From Streptococcus pacificus (GTDB taxonomy: Bacteria > Bacillota > Bacilli > Lactobacillales > Streptococcaceae): a stretch of 64,000 bases of DNA. The stretch spans positions 434,001-498,000 of the forward strand of contig NZ_JAENBO010000001.1 in the NCBI RefSeq assembly GCF_016481305.1. The letters are read 5' to 3'. Below, one piece after another: positions 19,870 to 30,292 of this stretch. Under the pieces are notes generated by a model that saw only the letters and a program-made list of their open reading frames with translations, did not search any database and was not told the DNA's origin. Position numbers and translations under genes: made by a program. Within the stretch, counting starts at the first letter, position 1. Each line of letters starts with the position of its first letter.

Positions 19870-20994
19870 ATGAAAATTGCTATTATTGGTGGAGGGATAG
19901 TCGGCTCAACAGCTGCCTACTATCTCGCTAAAGAAAAAGATATGACCGTTGTTTTATTTGACGATGGCAATGGTCAAGCAACAAAGGCTGCAGCTGGTAT
20001 TATTAGTCCTTGGTTTTCTAAAAGACGCAATAAAGCTTGGTACAAAATGGCACGTCTGGGGGCAGACTTTTACCAAAAATTACTAAAAGACCTTGAAAAT
20101 GATGGTTTTGAAAACGACTTCTATCAACAATCAGGAGTCTTTTTATTTAAGAAAAAAGAAGAAAAACTTGAGGAACTTTTTGAATTGGCTAAGACTCGAA
20201 AACAAGAAGCGCCCTTAATTGGGGAAATAGCCTTAAAATCCTATGAGTCTCTAAAAGACAACTACCCTAATTTATCTGGATTTGAAAGAACGTTATTTGC
20301 TTCAGGAGCTGCAAGAGTTGATGGCGATAAACTGGTCAAAAGACTTCAATCAATTAGTCAGCTGACTCTTATTCGAAAAAAAGTCGGTTTGAAGAAAACA
20401 GACAATCATCAATACCTCATTGATGGTATGGTATTTGACAAGGTTATTTTAGCTAGTGGGGCTTGGTTACCTTCTATTCTTGAACCGCTTGGGTATCAGG
20501 TTGATGTTAGACCTCAAAAAGGACAACTAAAAGATTATTATTTTTCAAAAAATGTTTTCAATCATTATCCTGTCTTAATGCCAGAAGGTGAAGCTGATAT
20601 TATTCCATTTTCCGACGATAAAGTTAGCGTTGGGGCCAGCCATGAAAACGAAATGGGCTATGATTTATCAGAAGATAAAAGTATTCTTGACGCTATTGAA
20701 AAAGAAGCTCTCCCGTACTTTACTGCGTTAGAACAAGCTGATGCCATTCACACAAGAGTTGGGACAAGAGCCTATACTAGTGATTATTCTCCCTTTTTTG
20801 GCCAAGTCCCAATGTTGCCAAATGTTTATGCTGCAAGTGGGCTTGGATCATCAGGTTTGACAACAGGTCCTTTAATTGCCTATCAATTGGTTCAGTTAGT
20901 TCTTGATAACCCCTTGGCCTTGAAAGCGACTGACTATCCTATTGCAAATTACATTCAAAAACAGAAAGCTGATGACACAATGCATAAAAAATGA
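19870..20994 (+). CDS. FAD-dependent amino-acid oxidase-type oxidoreductase
   Basis: 374 aa DAO-family flavoprotein, similar to glycine oxidase or D-amino acid dehydrogenase. The dinucleotide-binding motif IAIIGGGIVGSTAAYYLA (residues 3-20) begins the protein, and AAAGIISPWFSKR follows. The C-terminal FAD motif is YAASGLGSSGLTTGP (near 327-341). TAGGAGTTAAC gives a good ribosome binding site nine bases after the previous stop. Substrate unknown. The promoter of rmlA lies in its last codons. Confidence 0.85.
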   Translation: MKIAIIGGGIVGSTAAYYLAKEKDMTVVLFDDGNGQATKAAAGIISPWFSKRRNKAWYKMARLGADFYQKLLKDLENDGFENDFYQQSGVFLFKKKEEKLEELFELAKTRKQEAPLIGEIALKSYESLKDNYPNLSGFERTLFASGAARVDGDKLVKRLQSISQLTLIRKKVGLKKTDNHQYLIDGMVFDKVILASGAWLPSILEPLGYQVDVRPQKGQLKDYYFSKNVFNHYPVLMPEGEADIIPFSDDKVSVGASHENEMGYDLSEDKSILDAIEKEALPYFTALEQADAIHTRVGTRAYTSDYSPFFGQVPMLPNVYAASGLGSSGLTTGPLIAYQLVQLVLDNPLALKATDYPIANYIQKQKADDTMHKK

Positions 20995-21000
20995 TAGAAT
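20972..21000 (+). promoter_or_regulatory. Predicted rmlA promoter inside the end of the oxidoreductase gene
   Basis: -35 ATGACA (20972-20977), 17-base spacer, and TG-A-TAGAAT with the -10 at 20995-21000. It lies 31 bases before the rmlA ATG. Confidence 0.5.
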
Positions 21001-21031
21001 ATAGGATGAATAAACGACAAAGGAGTCTATT

Positions 21032-21901
21032 ATGAAAGGTATTATCTTAGCAGGCGGATCTGGGACACGTTTGTATCCACTAACAAGAGCTGCTTCAAAG
21101 CAACTCATGCCAATCTACGACAAACCTATGATTTATTATCCGCTATCTACCCTAATGCTAGCTGGTATAAAAGAAATTCTCATTATTTCAACACCTGTTG
21201 ATCTTCCTCGATTTGAAGAATTACTAGGTGATGGCTCAGAATTTGGTATTTCACTATCATATGCTGTTCAACCAAGTCCAGATGGACTAGCACAGGCCTT
21301 TATTATTGGTGAAGACTTTATTGGCGATGATAATGTTGCTCTAATCTTAGGTGACAATATCTATCACGGCGCTGGTTTAACAAAAATGCTTCAAAGAGCA
21401 GCGGCAAAAGAAAATGGTGCAACTGTTTTTGGTTATCAGGTCAAGGACCCAGAAAGATTTGGTGTTGTTGAATTTGATAATGAGATGAATGCAATTTCTA
21501 TTGAAGAAAAACCTGAAAAACCTAGATCTAATTATGCTGTGACAGGCCTTTATTTCTACGATAATGATGTTGTTGAGATTGCTAAAGGGATTAAACCATC
21601 TGAAAGAGGCGAGCTAGAAATTACTGATGTTAATAAGGCTTATCTTGAACGTGGTGATTTATCTGTAGAACTTATGGGCCGTGGCTTTGCTTGGTTGGAT
21701 ACTGGGACCCATGAGAGTCTCCTAGAGGCTGCTCAATATATTGAAACGGTACAACGTCTACAAAATGTTCAAGTGGCTAACCTAGAAGAAATTGCTTACC
21801 GTATGGGTTACATTTCAAAAGAACAAGTCCGTGCACTTGCGCAACCGCTTAAGAAAAATGAGTATGGTAAATACTTACTACGTTTGATTGGAGAAGCTTA
21901 A
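21032..21901 (+). CDS. rmlA: Glucose-1-phosphate thymidylyltransferase
   Basis: First step of dTDP-L-rhamnose synthesis: Glc-1-P plus dTTP to dTDP-glucose. 289 aa. The nucleotidyl-transfer signature [16 protein letters not shown] is at residues 3-18, with [16 protein letters not shown] and [15 protein letters not shown] further on. AAAGGAG precedes the ATG. The stop and the rmlC start overlap (TAATG). In streptococci dTDP-rhamnose feeds the rhamnose-rich cell-wall polysaccharide. Confidence 0.97.
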   Translation: MKGIILAGGSGTRLYPLTRAASKQLMPIYDKPMIYYPLSTLMLAGIKEILIISTPVDLPRFEELLGDGSEFGISLSYAVQPSPDGLAQAFIIGEDFIGDDNVALILGDNIYHGAGLTKMLQRAAAKENGATVFGYQVKDPERFGVVEFDNEMNAISIEEKPEKPRSNYAVTGLYFYDNDVVEIAKGIKPSERGELEITDVNKAYLERGDLSVELMGRGFAWLDTGTHESLLEAAQYIETVQRLQNVQVANLEEIAYRMGYISKEQVRALAQPLKKNEYGKYLLRLIGEA

Positions 21902-22497
21902 TGTCAGAAGATTTTTTTGGTAAAACCTTATCAGCAAAAAAAATAGACAGTATTCCGGGCCTCATTGAGTTTGATATCCCTGTCCATGGTGATAATCGAG
22001 GCTGGTTTAAAGAGAATTTTCAAAAGGAAAAAATGCTACCACTTGGTTTCCCAGAAAGCTTTTTCAAATACGGAAAATTACAAAACAATGTCTCTTTTTC
22101 AAGAAAACATGTTCTTCGTGGCTTACATGCTGAACCTTGGGATAAGTATATTTCTGTGGCTGACGATGGTAAAGTTTTAGGCACATGGGTTGATCTTCGT
22201 GAAGGTGACACGTTTGGTCATGTTTATCAAACAGTCATTGATGCTTCAAAAGGGATCTTTGTTCCACGTGGTGTTGCCAATGGTTTTCAAGTTTTATCTG
22301 AGACAGTTTCATACAGTTATTTAGTCAATGACTACTGGGCACTAGAACTAAAACCAAAATATGCTTTTGTTAACTATGCTGATCCTAGTCTTGCTATTTC
22401 ATGGGAGAATTTAGAAGAAGCTGAAGTATCTGAGGCTGATAAAAATCATCCGATGCTAAAGGATGTTAAGCCTTTGAAAAAAGAAGATTTACAATAG
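21901..22497 (+). CDS. rmlC: dTDP-4-dehydrorhamnose 3,5-epimerase
   Basis: Third step of dTDP-rhamnose synthesis. 198 aa cupin-type epimerase. HGDNRGWFKENF (near 30-41), VLRGLHAEPWDKYISV (with the active-site His, near 77), PRGVANGFQVLSE (near 121) and VNYADPSLAISW (near 160-170) mark the RmlC fold. Coupled to rmlA by TAATG; rmlB follows after 30 bases. Confidence 0.95.
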   Translation: MSEDFFGKTLSAKKIDSIPGLIEFDIPVHGDNRGWFKENFQKEKMLPLGFPESFFKYGKLQNNVSFSRKHVLRGLHAEPWDKYISVADDGKVLGTWVDLREGDTFGHVYQTVIDASKGIFVPRGVANGFQVLSETVSYSYLVNDYWALELKPKYAFVNYADPSLAISWENLEEAEVSEADKNHPMLKDVKPLKKEDLQ

Positions 22498-22512
22498 TAT
22501 TGAAATTACTAA

Positions 22513-23574
<1,062 letters not shown>

Positions 23575-23578
23575 TAAT

Positions 23579-23612
23579 AAAACCTGTCAATGACTAATTG
23601 ATGGGTTTTAAA
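23579..23612 (+). terminator. Weak terminator after rmlB
   Basis: AAAACC-TG-TCAA (23579-23590) pairs with TTGA-TG-GGTTTT (23598-23609) with a two-base internal mismatch; only a short, interrupted U tract follows. Confidence 0.5.
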
Positions 23613-23695
23613 AATCAATAAAATATTAATCTTAAGACTCAGTTTTAAATTATTGATTTTTTTAACCAAAAAACTAAAAATCTACCATAAAAAGC

Positions 23696-23724
23696 TTGAC
23701 CAGTCTAAGGATTTCAAGTATAAT
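23696..23724 (+). promoter_or_regulatory. Strong predicted promoter of rpsU
   Basis: -35 TTGACC (23696-23701), exact 17-base spacer, -10 TATAAT (23719-23724). Near consensus, as expected for a ribosomal protein gene. Confidence 0.8.
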
Positions 23725-23772
23725 GACTAAGAACGTGAAAATGTTACTTTGAAATTGAGGGGAGTGAAAATA

Positions 23773-23949
23773 ATGTCAAAAACAGTAGTGCGTAAGAATG
23801 AATCACTTGACGATGCTCTTCGTCGTTTCAAACGTTCTGTTACTAAAGCTGGTACTCTTCAAGAATCACGTAAACGTGAATTCTATGAAAAACCTTCTGT
23901 TAAGCGTAAACGTAAATCAGAAGCAGCTCGTAAACGTAAGAAATTCTAA
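23773..23949 (+). CDS. rpsU: 30S ribosomal protein S21
   Basis: 58 aa, highly basic: [20 protein letters not shown] at the start and a Lys/Arg-rich C-terminus. I chose ATG 23773 with GAGGGGAGTG as the ribosome binding site; the upstream in-frame ATG 23749 would add eight residues not found in the family. The gene is monocistronic, between a strong promoter and a clear terminator. Confidence 0.97.
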
Positions 23950-23983
23950 TAAATGATTAAGCTTTGCTTACATCAGTAAACAA

Positions 23984-24020
23984 GATTACTAAGTTACAAA
24001 ATCCTTAGTAGTCTTTTTTT
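23984..24020 (+). terminator. rpsU terminator
   Basis: GATTACTAAG (23984-23993) pairs with CTTAGTAGTC (24004-24013), one G-T pair, followed by T7. Confidence 0.85.
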
Positions 24021-24084
24021 ATCAAAAGACTGATTACTTAATCATACTTATATGAATAGAAATAAAAGATTCAAGGATAGTAAA

Positions 24085-25353
24085 ATGAATTATAATGAAG
24101 CTGTTTCATGGATACATGGTAGACTTAGATTTGGTATTAAACCAGGTATTAAGAGGATGAAATGGGTCTTAAATGAACTTGGGAATCCTCAAAATTTTGT
24201 GAAAGGTATTCATGTTGTTGGAACAAATGGCAAAGGGTCAACCGTTAACTATTTAAAAGATATTTTTAGTGATGCTGGCTATAAGGTGGGGACCTTCGTC
24301 TCACCTGCCCTAGAAAACTTTAGAGAGAGAATTAGTATTAATGGTCAAATGATTCCAGAAGCTGATTTTCTAAAACTTGTGACTATTGTTAAGCCAATCG
24401 TTGAGCGACTTCCTAAAGAAACTGATCTTGAAAATGCAACTGAATTTGAAGTTATCACTGTTTTAATGTTTCTTTATTTTGGCAAAATTAATCCTGTTGA
24501 TATTGCAATCATTGAAGCAGGACTTGGAGGATTACATGATTCAACTAATGTATTTAACCCTTTAGCAGTTATTGCCACTTCAATAGGCTTAGATCATCAA
24601 AACATTTTAGGTCAAAGTTACCAAGAAATTGCGCAACACAAGGTGGGAGTTTTAAAAGATAAGGTACCTTTTATTTTCGCCTCAGAATTACCTGAAGTTA
24701 AAACTGTTTTTTATCAAAAAGCAAAAGAAACAAATAGCCCTGTTTACGAGTTAAACAAAGACTTTAAGGCTTTTGGTACCAGTACTTCCTTTGACTTTTC
24801 GTGGAAAAATCAAGAAATCACATCGATTTCACTAGCTATGAGTGGTCAACATCAGGTTTATAATGCTAGTTTGGCCATTATGTCTTCTTTATTATTAAAA
24901 GATCATTATTTAAAAATTAATGAATCAGGCATTAAAGAGAGTTTAAAAAATAGCCGTTGGGCTGGAAGAACAGAAGTAGTAGGTAAGTCTATTCTAATTG
25001 ATGGTGCTCATAACAATGAAAGTGTTTCTGCACTCATTTCTGTCCTTAAGGAAAGCTATCAGGATAGAAAAATTCACGTCTTGTTTGCTGCGATTGATAC
25101 AAAACCAGTTGACAGTATGCTTAAACAACTGTCTGTTTTTGAAGATATTACTGTCACAAGTTTTAAATTTTACAATGCCATAGCTCTTGATGACTACCCT
25201 TCTAACTATCAAAGAGTCAAAGATTATCAAACTTGGTTAGAGAGAGTAAAATCGGCAAAAGAAGATGATTTGTTTGTTATTACCGGTTCACTCTATTTTA
25301 TCTCGCAAGTTAGACATTTTTTAATGACTGGAAATGATGATTTAGAGATTTAA
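24085..25353 (+). CDS. folC: Folylpolyglutamate synthase
   Basis: Adds glutamates to folates (and possibly to dihydropteroate). 422 aa from ATG 24085 (MNYNEAVSWIHGRLRFGIKP), which has AAGGAT upstream; ATG 24052 would add 11 unsupported residues. The P-loop GTNGKGSTVNYL (near 48-59), the omega-loop region FVSPALENFRERISING (near 73) and SRWAGRTEVVG (near 290) are typical of Mur-ligase-family FolC. It is followed directly by murB; the other folate genes that I recall lying between folC and murB in S. pyogenes are absent here. Confidence 0.94.
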   Translation: MNYNEAVSWIHGRLRFGIKPGIKRMKWVLNELGNPQNFVKGIHVVGTNGKGSTVNYLKDIFSDAGYKVGTFVSPALENFRERISINGQMIPEADFLKLVTIVKPIVERLPKETDLENATEFEVITVLMFLYFGKINPVDIAIIEAGLGGLHDSTNVFNPLAVIATSIGLDHQNILGQSYQEIAQHKVGVLKDKVPFIFASELPEVKTVFYQKAKETNSPVYELNKDFKAFGTSTSFDFSWKNQEITSISLAMSGQHQVYNASLAIMSSLLLKDHYLKINESGIKESLKNSRWAGRTEVVGKSILIDGAHNNESVSALISVLKESYQDRKIHVLFAAIDTKPVDSMLKQLSVFEDITVTSFKFYNAIALDDYPSNYQRVKDYQTWLERVKSAKEDDLFVITGSLYFISQVRHFLMTGNDDLEI

Positions 25354-25398
25354 CCCTTAAAACTCAAAATGTCACCTATCGTCAAAGAGATTAAAGTC

Positions 25399-25407
25399 TG
25401 ATATAAT
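25399..25407 (+). promoter_or_regulatory. Extended -10 promoter of murB-pot operon
   Basis: TG-A-TATAAT with the -10 at 25402-25407, 47 bases before the murB ATG. Confidence 0.6.
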
Positions 25408-25453
25408 GATAGTTAGTAACATTTACAATTAACAAAACGAAAAAGAGATCATT

Positions 25454-26371
25454 ATGAAACAAAAAATACAAGAAGCTTTAAAGGGTATCGATATTCGGTT
25501 TGACGAACCTCTAAAAAAATATACCTATACTAAAGTTGGTGGAGAAGCTGATTATTTAGCATTTCCAAGAAACCAAATAGAGCTAGAAAAAATTGTTCGC
25601 TTCGCAAATACTCATTCCATTCCTTACCAAGTCTTGGGTAATGCTAGCAATATCATTGTTCGAGATGGTGGTATTCGTGGGTTTGTGATTATGTTTGACC
25701 GTTTAAATCTTGTGACTGTTAGTGGTTACGTGATTGAAGCAGAAGCGGGAGCGAACCTTATTGAAACGACTAAAATTGCCAAATTTCATAGTTTGACAGG
25801 ATTTGAATTTGCTTGTGGTATTCCAGGAAGCGTTGGTGGTGCTGTCTTTATGAATGCCGGCGCCTATGGTGGTGAAATCGCTCATATTTTACTATCAGTT
25901 AAGGTCTTAACAAAAGAGGGCGACAAAAAAACGATTCAGGCATCTGATTTAAATTTTGGCTATCGTTCTTCAGTGATTCAACAAAATGGCTATATTGTTG
26001 TTTCTGCTAAGTTTGCCCTAGCTCCTGGCGATTTCAATCAAATTGACAATGAAATGAAACGTTTAACCCACCTTCGTCAGTTAAAACAACCTTTGGAATA
26101 CCCATCTTGTGGCTCTGTTTTTAAAAGACCACCAGGTTATTATGCCGGTCAATTAATCATGGAAGCTGGTTTGAAAGGTCATCGTATAGGCGGTGTTGAA
26201 GTTAGTAAGAAACATGCTGGTTTTATGGTTAACGTTTCAGAGGGGACCGCAAAAGACTATGAAGATTTAATTCACTATGTTATCGATCATGTAAAAGATA
26301 ACTCTGGTGTTACATTAGAACCCGAGGTACGAATTATCGGGGAAAAAGAAAAAATTATGGAGGATTTATGA
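25454..26371 (+). CDS. murB: UDP-N-acetylenolpyruvoylglucosamine reductase
   Basis: FAD/NADPH enzyme completing UDP-MurNAc for peptidoglycan. 305 aa. The FAD region is [19 protein letters not shown] (near 59-77) and [21 protein letters not shown] (near 116-136). The catalytic serine is in [11 protein letters not shown] (near 218-228), and the C-terminal Glu is in [12 protein letters not shown]. It is directly followed by potA, so polyamine uptake and wall synthesis share a transcript, an arrangement known in other streptococci. Confidence 0.96.
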   Translation: MKQKIQEALKGIDIRFDEPLKKYTYTKVGGEADYLAFPRNQIELEKIVRFANTHSIPYQVLGNASNIIVRDGGIRGFVIMFDRLNLVTVSGYVIEAEAGANLIETTKIAKFHSLTGFEFACGIPGSVGGAVFMNAGAYGGEIAHILLSVKVLTKEGDKKTIQASDLNFGYRSSVIQQNGYIVVSAKFALAPGDFNQIDNEMKRLTHLRQLKQPLEYPSCGSVFKRPPGYYAGQLIMEAGLKGHRIGGVEVSKKHAGFMVNVSEGTAKDYEDLIHYVIDHVKDNSGVTLEPEVRIIGEKEKIMEDL

Positions 26372-26374
26372 CCG

Positions 26375-27529
26375 TTGACTCATTCAATTATAGAATTCAA
26401 AAATGTTAGTAAAACATTCGAAGACAGCCAAACTCAAGTTTTAAAAAATATCAATTTTGAACTTGAGGAAGGCAAATTCTACACCTTATTAGGCGCATCA
26501 GGAAGTGGTAAATCAACCATTTTGAATATTATTGCAGGTTTACTTGATGCCACTAGTGGAGATGTTTATTTAGATGGTGAGCGTATTAATGATGTTCCAA
26601 CTAATAAAAGGAATGTTCATACCGTGTTTCAAAATTACGCTTTGTTCCCTCACATGTCAGTTTTTGATAATGTGGCCTTTCCTTTAAAGGTCAAAAAAGT
26701 CGAAAAAGATGAGATTAAAAAACGTGTTTTAGAAGTTCTAAAGATGGTTCGGTTAGAAGGATTTGAAAATCGTTCAATAAAAAAACTATCTGGTGGTCAA
26801 AGACAACGTGTTGCAATTGCAAGAGCTATTATTAATGAGCCAAAAGTAGTTCTTTTAGATGAACCTTTATCAGCGCTTGATTTGAAGCTTCGTACTGAAA
26901 TGCAGTATGAACTACGTGAACTACAACAACGTTTGGGCATCACTTTTGTCTTTGTCACTCATGATCAAGAGGAAGCTCTTGCGATGAGTGATTGGATTTT
27001 TGTAATGAATGATGGTGAGATTATTCAATCAGGAACACCGGTTGATATTTATGATGAGCCAATTAATCACTTTGTCGCAACTTTTATTGGTGAATCAAAC
27101 ATTATTCCTGGTATTATGGTTGAGGACTATTTGGTTGAGTTTAATGGTAAGCGGTTTGAAGCTGTTGATGGTGGTATGAGACCTAATGAACCTGTTGAAG
27201 TCGTTATTCGCCCTGAAGACTTGCAAATCACTCTACCTGAAGAAGGTAAATTGCAAGTTAAAGTTGATACTCAACTATTTCGTGGTGTTCATTATGAGAT
27301 TATTGCCTATGATGAACTTGATAACGAATGGATGATTCACTCGACCAGAAAGGCTATCGAAGGGGAAATCATTGGTTTAAACTTCACTCCGGAAGATATT
27401 CACATCATGCGTCTCAATGAAACTGAAGAAGAGTTTGATGCTCGTATTGAAGAATATGTAGAAGCTGAAGATGTTGAAGAAGGACTCATTAAGGCAATTG
27501 AAGGAGGTAAAAATGAAGAAAACCTCTAG
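26375..27529 (+). CDS. potA: Spermidine/putrescine ABC transporter ATP-binding protein
   Basis: ATPase of the PotABCD polyamine importer. 384 aa. Walker [10 protein letters not shown] (near 40), signature [14 protein letters not shown], Walker [13 protein letters not shown], then a TOBE-type C-terminal domain (about 240-340). The start is TTG at 26375 with GGAGG at 26360-26364, nine to ten bases upstream; no in-frame ATG is near. It ends 16 bases inside potB. Confidence 0.95.
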   Translation: MTHSIIEFKNVSKTFEDSQTQVLKNINFELEEGKFYTLLGASGSGKSTILNIIAGLLDATSGDVYLDGERINDVPTNKRNVHTVFQNYALFPHMSVFDNVAFPLKVKKVEKDEIKKRVLEVLKMVRLEGFENRSIKKLSGGQRQRVAIARAIINEPKVVLLDEPLSALDLKLRTEMQYELRELQQRLGITFVFVTHDQEEALAMSDWIFVMNDGEIIQSGTPVDIYDEPINHFVATFIGESNIIPGIMVEDYLVEFNGKRFEAVDGGMRPNEPVEVVIRPEDLQITLPEEGKLQVKVDTQLFRGVHYEIIAYDELDNEWMIHSTRKAIEGEIIGLNFTPEDIHIMRLNETEEEFDARIEEYVEAEDVEEGLIKAIEGGKNEENL

Positions 27530-28307
27530 TTTTTTCTCTGTTCCTTATCTTCTTTGGATTGTGTTATTTGTCATTGCACCAGTTATTCTCATTGTTTATC
27601 GCTCTTTTTTTAACAGTGAAGGACAATTAACCCTAGCAAATTACCAAACATTTTTTTCAAATGGCACTTATCTTAAAATGAGTCTTAATTCTTTATTTTA
27701 TGCAGGTGTTATTACTCTGATTACTTTCTTAATTAGCTATCCAACAGCTTATTTGTTAACAAAACTAAAACACAAACAACTTTGGTTAATGTTGATTGTA
27801 TTGCCGACCTGGATTAACCTTCTATTAAAAGCTTATGCATTTATGGGAATTTTTGGTCAACATGGTGGGATTAATAGTTTTCTAACCTTTATTGGTGTTG
27901 GTCCCCAACAGATTTTATTTACTGATTTTTCATTTATTTTTGTGGCTAGTTATATTGAACTACCTTTTATGATTCTACCAATTTTTAATGCTTTGGATGA
28001 CATTGACCCTAATCTTGTTAATGCAAGTAAAGACTTAGGAGCAAGTAGCGTTCAATCATTTAGACAAGTCGTTTTCCCGCTTTCGATGAGTGGTGTTAGA
28101 AGTGGTATTCAGGCTGTTTTTATTCCAAGTTTAAGCCTGTTTATGCTGACACGTCTTATTGGTGGTAACAGAGTCATAACACTTGGTACAGCTATAGAAC
28201 AACATTTTCTGACTACTGACAACTGGGGAATGGGGTCAACCATCGGTGTTGTTCTTATCATAGCCATGTTAGCAACGATGTGGGTGACAAAGGAGAGACA
28301 AAAATGA
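27513..28307 (+). CDS. potB: Spermidine/putrescine ABC transporter permease PotB
   Basis: 264 aa inner permease, about six membrane segments. The ATG at 27513 has a perfect GAAGGAGG ribosome binding site. The EAA-like loop is [21 protein letters not shown] (near residues 164-184), shown here only by its ends [10 protein letters not shown] and GASSVQSF. Its stop overlaps the potC start (ATGA). Confidence 0.94.
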   Translation: MKKTSSFFSVPYLLWIVLFVIAPVILIVYRSFFNSEGQLTLANYQTFFSNGTYLKMSLNSLFYAGVITLITFLISYPTAYLLTKLKHKQLWLMLIVLPTWINLLLKAYAFMGIFGQHGGINSFLTFIGVGPQQILFTDFSFIFVASYIELPFMILPIFNALDDIDPNLVNASKDLGASSVQSFRQVVFPLSMSGVRSGIQAVFIPSLSLFMLTRLIGGNRVITLGTAIEQHFLTTDNWGMGSTIGVVLIIAMLATMWVTKERQK

Positions 28308-29080
28308 AAAAATTTGCAAATCTTTATTTATTCTTTGTCTTTTTAGTGTTATATCTTCCTATTGTTTATCTTATATTCTACTCATTCAATAATGGTGGAG
28401 ATATGAATGGGTTTGAAGGGTTTACACTTGAACACTATGCCACTATGTTCTCAGATCAGCGTTTAATGATTATTTTGGTTGATACTTTCTTACTAGCATT
28501 TCTAAGCGCCTTGATTGCAACAGTTATTGGAACGTTCGGCTCAATTATGATCTATCAACTGCGCTTAAAACATCAGAATCGCTTTTTATCACTTAACAAT
28601 GTCTTAATGGTTGCTCCAGATGTGATGATAGGGGCTAGTTTCTTAATTCTATTCACCTATCTTGGTTTCAACCTTAGCATGACGTCGGTATTACTTAGTC
28701 ACGTTGCTTTTTCTATTCCAATCGTTGTTCTAATGACGTTACCGAGACTTAAAGAGATGAATCAAGATATGGTTAATGCCGCTTATGATTTGGGGGCAAC
28801 AAAATTTCAAATGATGAAAGAAGTGATGTTTCCCTATCTAACACCAGCCATTATAGCAGGCTATTTTATGGCATTTACTTATTCGTTAGATGATTTTGCT
28901 GTTACTTTCTTTGTCACTGGTAATAATTTTTCTACTTTATCTGTAGAAATTTATTCACGAGCAAGAAGAGGAATTTCCCTAGAAATCAATGCTCTATCAA
29001 CCATTGTCTTTTTGTTTAGCATTTTACTAGTCATCGGATATTATATGATTTCACAAGAAAAGGGGGAAGACCATGCGTAG
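28304..29080 (+). CDS. potC: Spermidine/putrescine ABC transporter permease PotC
   Basis: 258 aa permease with about six membrane segments. The ATG at 28304 overlaps the potB stop, with AAGGAGAG upstream. The EAA loop NQDMVNAAYDLGATKFQMM (near 159-177) contacts PotA. The conserved segment YSLDDFAVTFFVTG lies near 196-209. Its last codons overlap the potD start by eight bases. Confidence 0.94.
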   Translation: MKKFANLYLFFVFLVLYLPIVYLIFYSFNNGGDMNGFEGFTLEHYATMFSDQRLMIILVDTFLLAFLSALIATVIGTFGSIMIYQLRLKHQNRFLSLNNVLMVAPDVMIGASFLILFTYLGFNLSMTSVLLSHVAFSIPIVVLMTLPRLKEMNQDMVNAAYDLGATKFQMMKEVMFPYLTPAIIAGYFMAFTYSLDDFAVTFFVTGNNFSTLSVEIYSRARRGISLEINALSTIVFLFSILLVIGYYMISQEKGEDHA

Positions 29081-30146
29081 ACTTTATGTTTTTTTAACTG
29101 GCATCGTGGTTATTATTGGGATTCTCTTAGGCCTTTCTCTTATTATGAAGCATGAATCCGGTGGAAGCCAAAATGACAATAAGCTAGTGATTTATAATTG
29201 GGGTGACTACGTTGATCCAGACCTACTAGAAAAATTTACAGATGAGACTGGTATTAAAGTTGAGTATGAGACTTTTGATTCTAATGAAGCCATGTACACT
29301 AAGATTAAACAAGGTGGCACTTCTTATGATATTGCTATTCCAAGTGATTACATGATTGATAAGATGATTAAAGAAGACCTTATTGTAGAGCTTGATAAGT
29401 CAAAAATAACAGGATTTGAAAATGTCGGTGATGAGTTTTTAGATAAAAGTTTTGACCCCAAAAATAAATATTCTATTCCCTATTTCTGGGGAACAGTTGG
29501 TATTGTTTATAATGTCAAAATGGTAGAAGAAGAACCAAAACACTGGGAAGACTTATGGCGCAAGGAATATCAAAATGATATTATGCTTGTTGATGGCGCC
29601 CGTGAAGTGATTGGCTTTGGTCTAAATACCTTCTCTTATAGTTTAAATACCAAAGATATGGGCGAACTCAATCAAGTTGTTGAAAAATTAAATGAATTGA
29701 CTCCCAATATCAAAGCTATTGTTGGCGATGAGATGAAAGGTTACCTCATTCAAGAAGACGCAGCTATTGGTATCACTTTTTCAGGAGAAGCGAGCGAAAT
29801 GTTGGATGCCAATGAAAACCTTCGCTATATTGTACCCAGTGAAGGGTCAAATATTTGGTTTGATAACATTGTCATTCCTGCTTCAGTGGAACATGAAGAG
29901 GCAGCTTATGCTTTTATTAATTTTATGTTAGAACCTGAAAACGCTGCTCAAAATGCCGATTACATTGGTTATGCTACGCCAAACCTAAACGCTAAAGCTC
30001 TTTTAGATGAAGAGGTTAGAAACAATGAGTCCTTTTATCCAAGTTCTGAAACAATTGACCACTTAGAGGTTTATGATAATTTGGGCCAAAAATGGCTTGG
30101 CATATACAACGATTTATATTTACAATTTAAAATGTATCGCAAATAA
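29073..30146 (+). CDS. potD: Spermidine/putrescine-binding protein PotD
   Basis: 357 aa extracellular solute-binding subunit. Residues 1-25 form a hydrophobic signal or anchor, but there is no lipobox cysteine, so it is probably membrane-anchored by the uncleaved segment rather than lipidated. KLVIYNWGDYVDPDLLEKF (near 37-55), PYFWGTVGIVYN (near 137) and TFSGEASEM (near 236) are PotD-family motifs. Closes the murB-potABCD operon at a clear terminator. Confidence 0.95.
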   Translation: MRRLYVFLTGIVVIIGILLGLSLIMKHESGGSQNDNKLVIYNWGDYVDPDLLEKFTDETGIKVEYETFDSNEAMYTKIKQGGTSYDIAIPSDYMIDKMIKEDLIVELDKSKITGFENVGDEFLDKSFDPKNKYSIPYFWGTVGIVYNVKMVEEEPKHWEDLWRKEYQNDIMLVDGAREVIGFGLNTFSYSLNTKDMGELNQVVEKLNELTPNIKAIVGDEMKGYLIQEDAAIGITFSGEASEMLDANENLRYIVPSEGSNIWFDNIVIPASVEHEEAAYAFINFMLEPENAAQNADYIGYATPNLNAKALLDEEVRNNESFYPSSETIDHLEVYDNLGQKWLGIYNDLYLQFKMYRK

Positions 30147-30173
30147 AAATAGTCTGCAATAGACTATTTTTTT
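30147..30173 (+). terminator. potD terminator
   Basis: AAATAGTCT (30147-30155) pairs with AGACTATTT (30161-30169) around GCAAT, followed by a T run. Confidence 0.85.
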
Positions 30174-30292
30174 GTGAGCTTTTCGCTGCTTAACCTCTTG
30201 CAATCATAGAAATGACAGCCAAAATATGATAAAATAATGAATAGTTAACTGTTAAAAGACTAAATAAGAGCGACAACTTACTGGAGAAAAAC

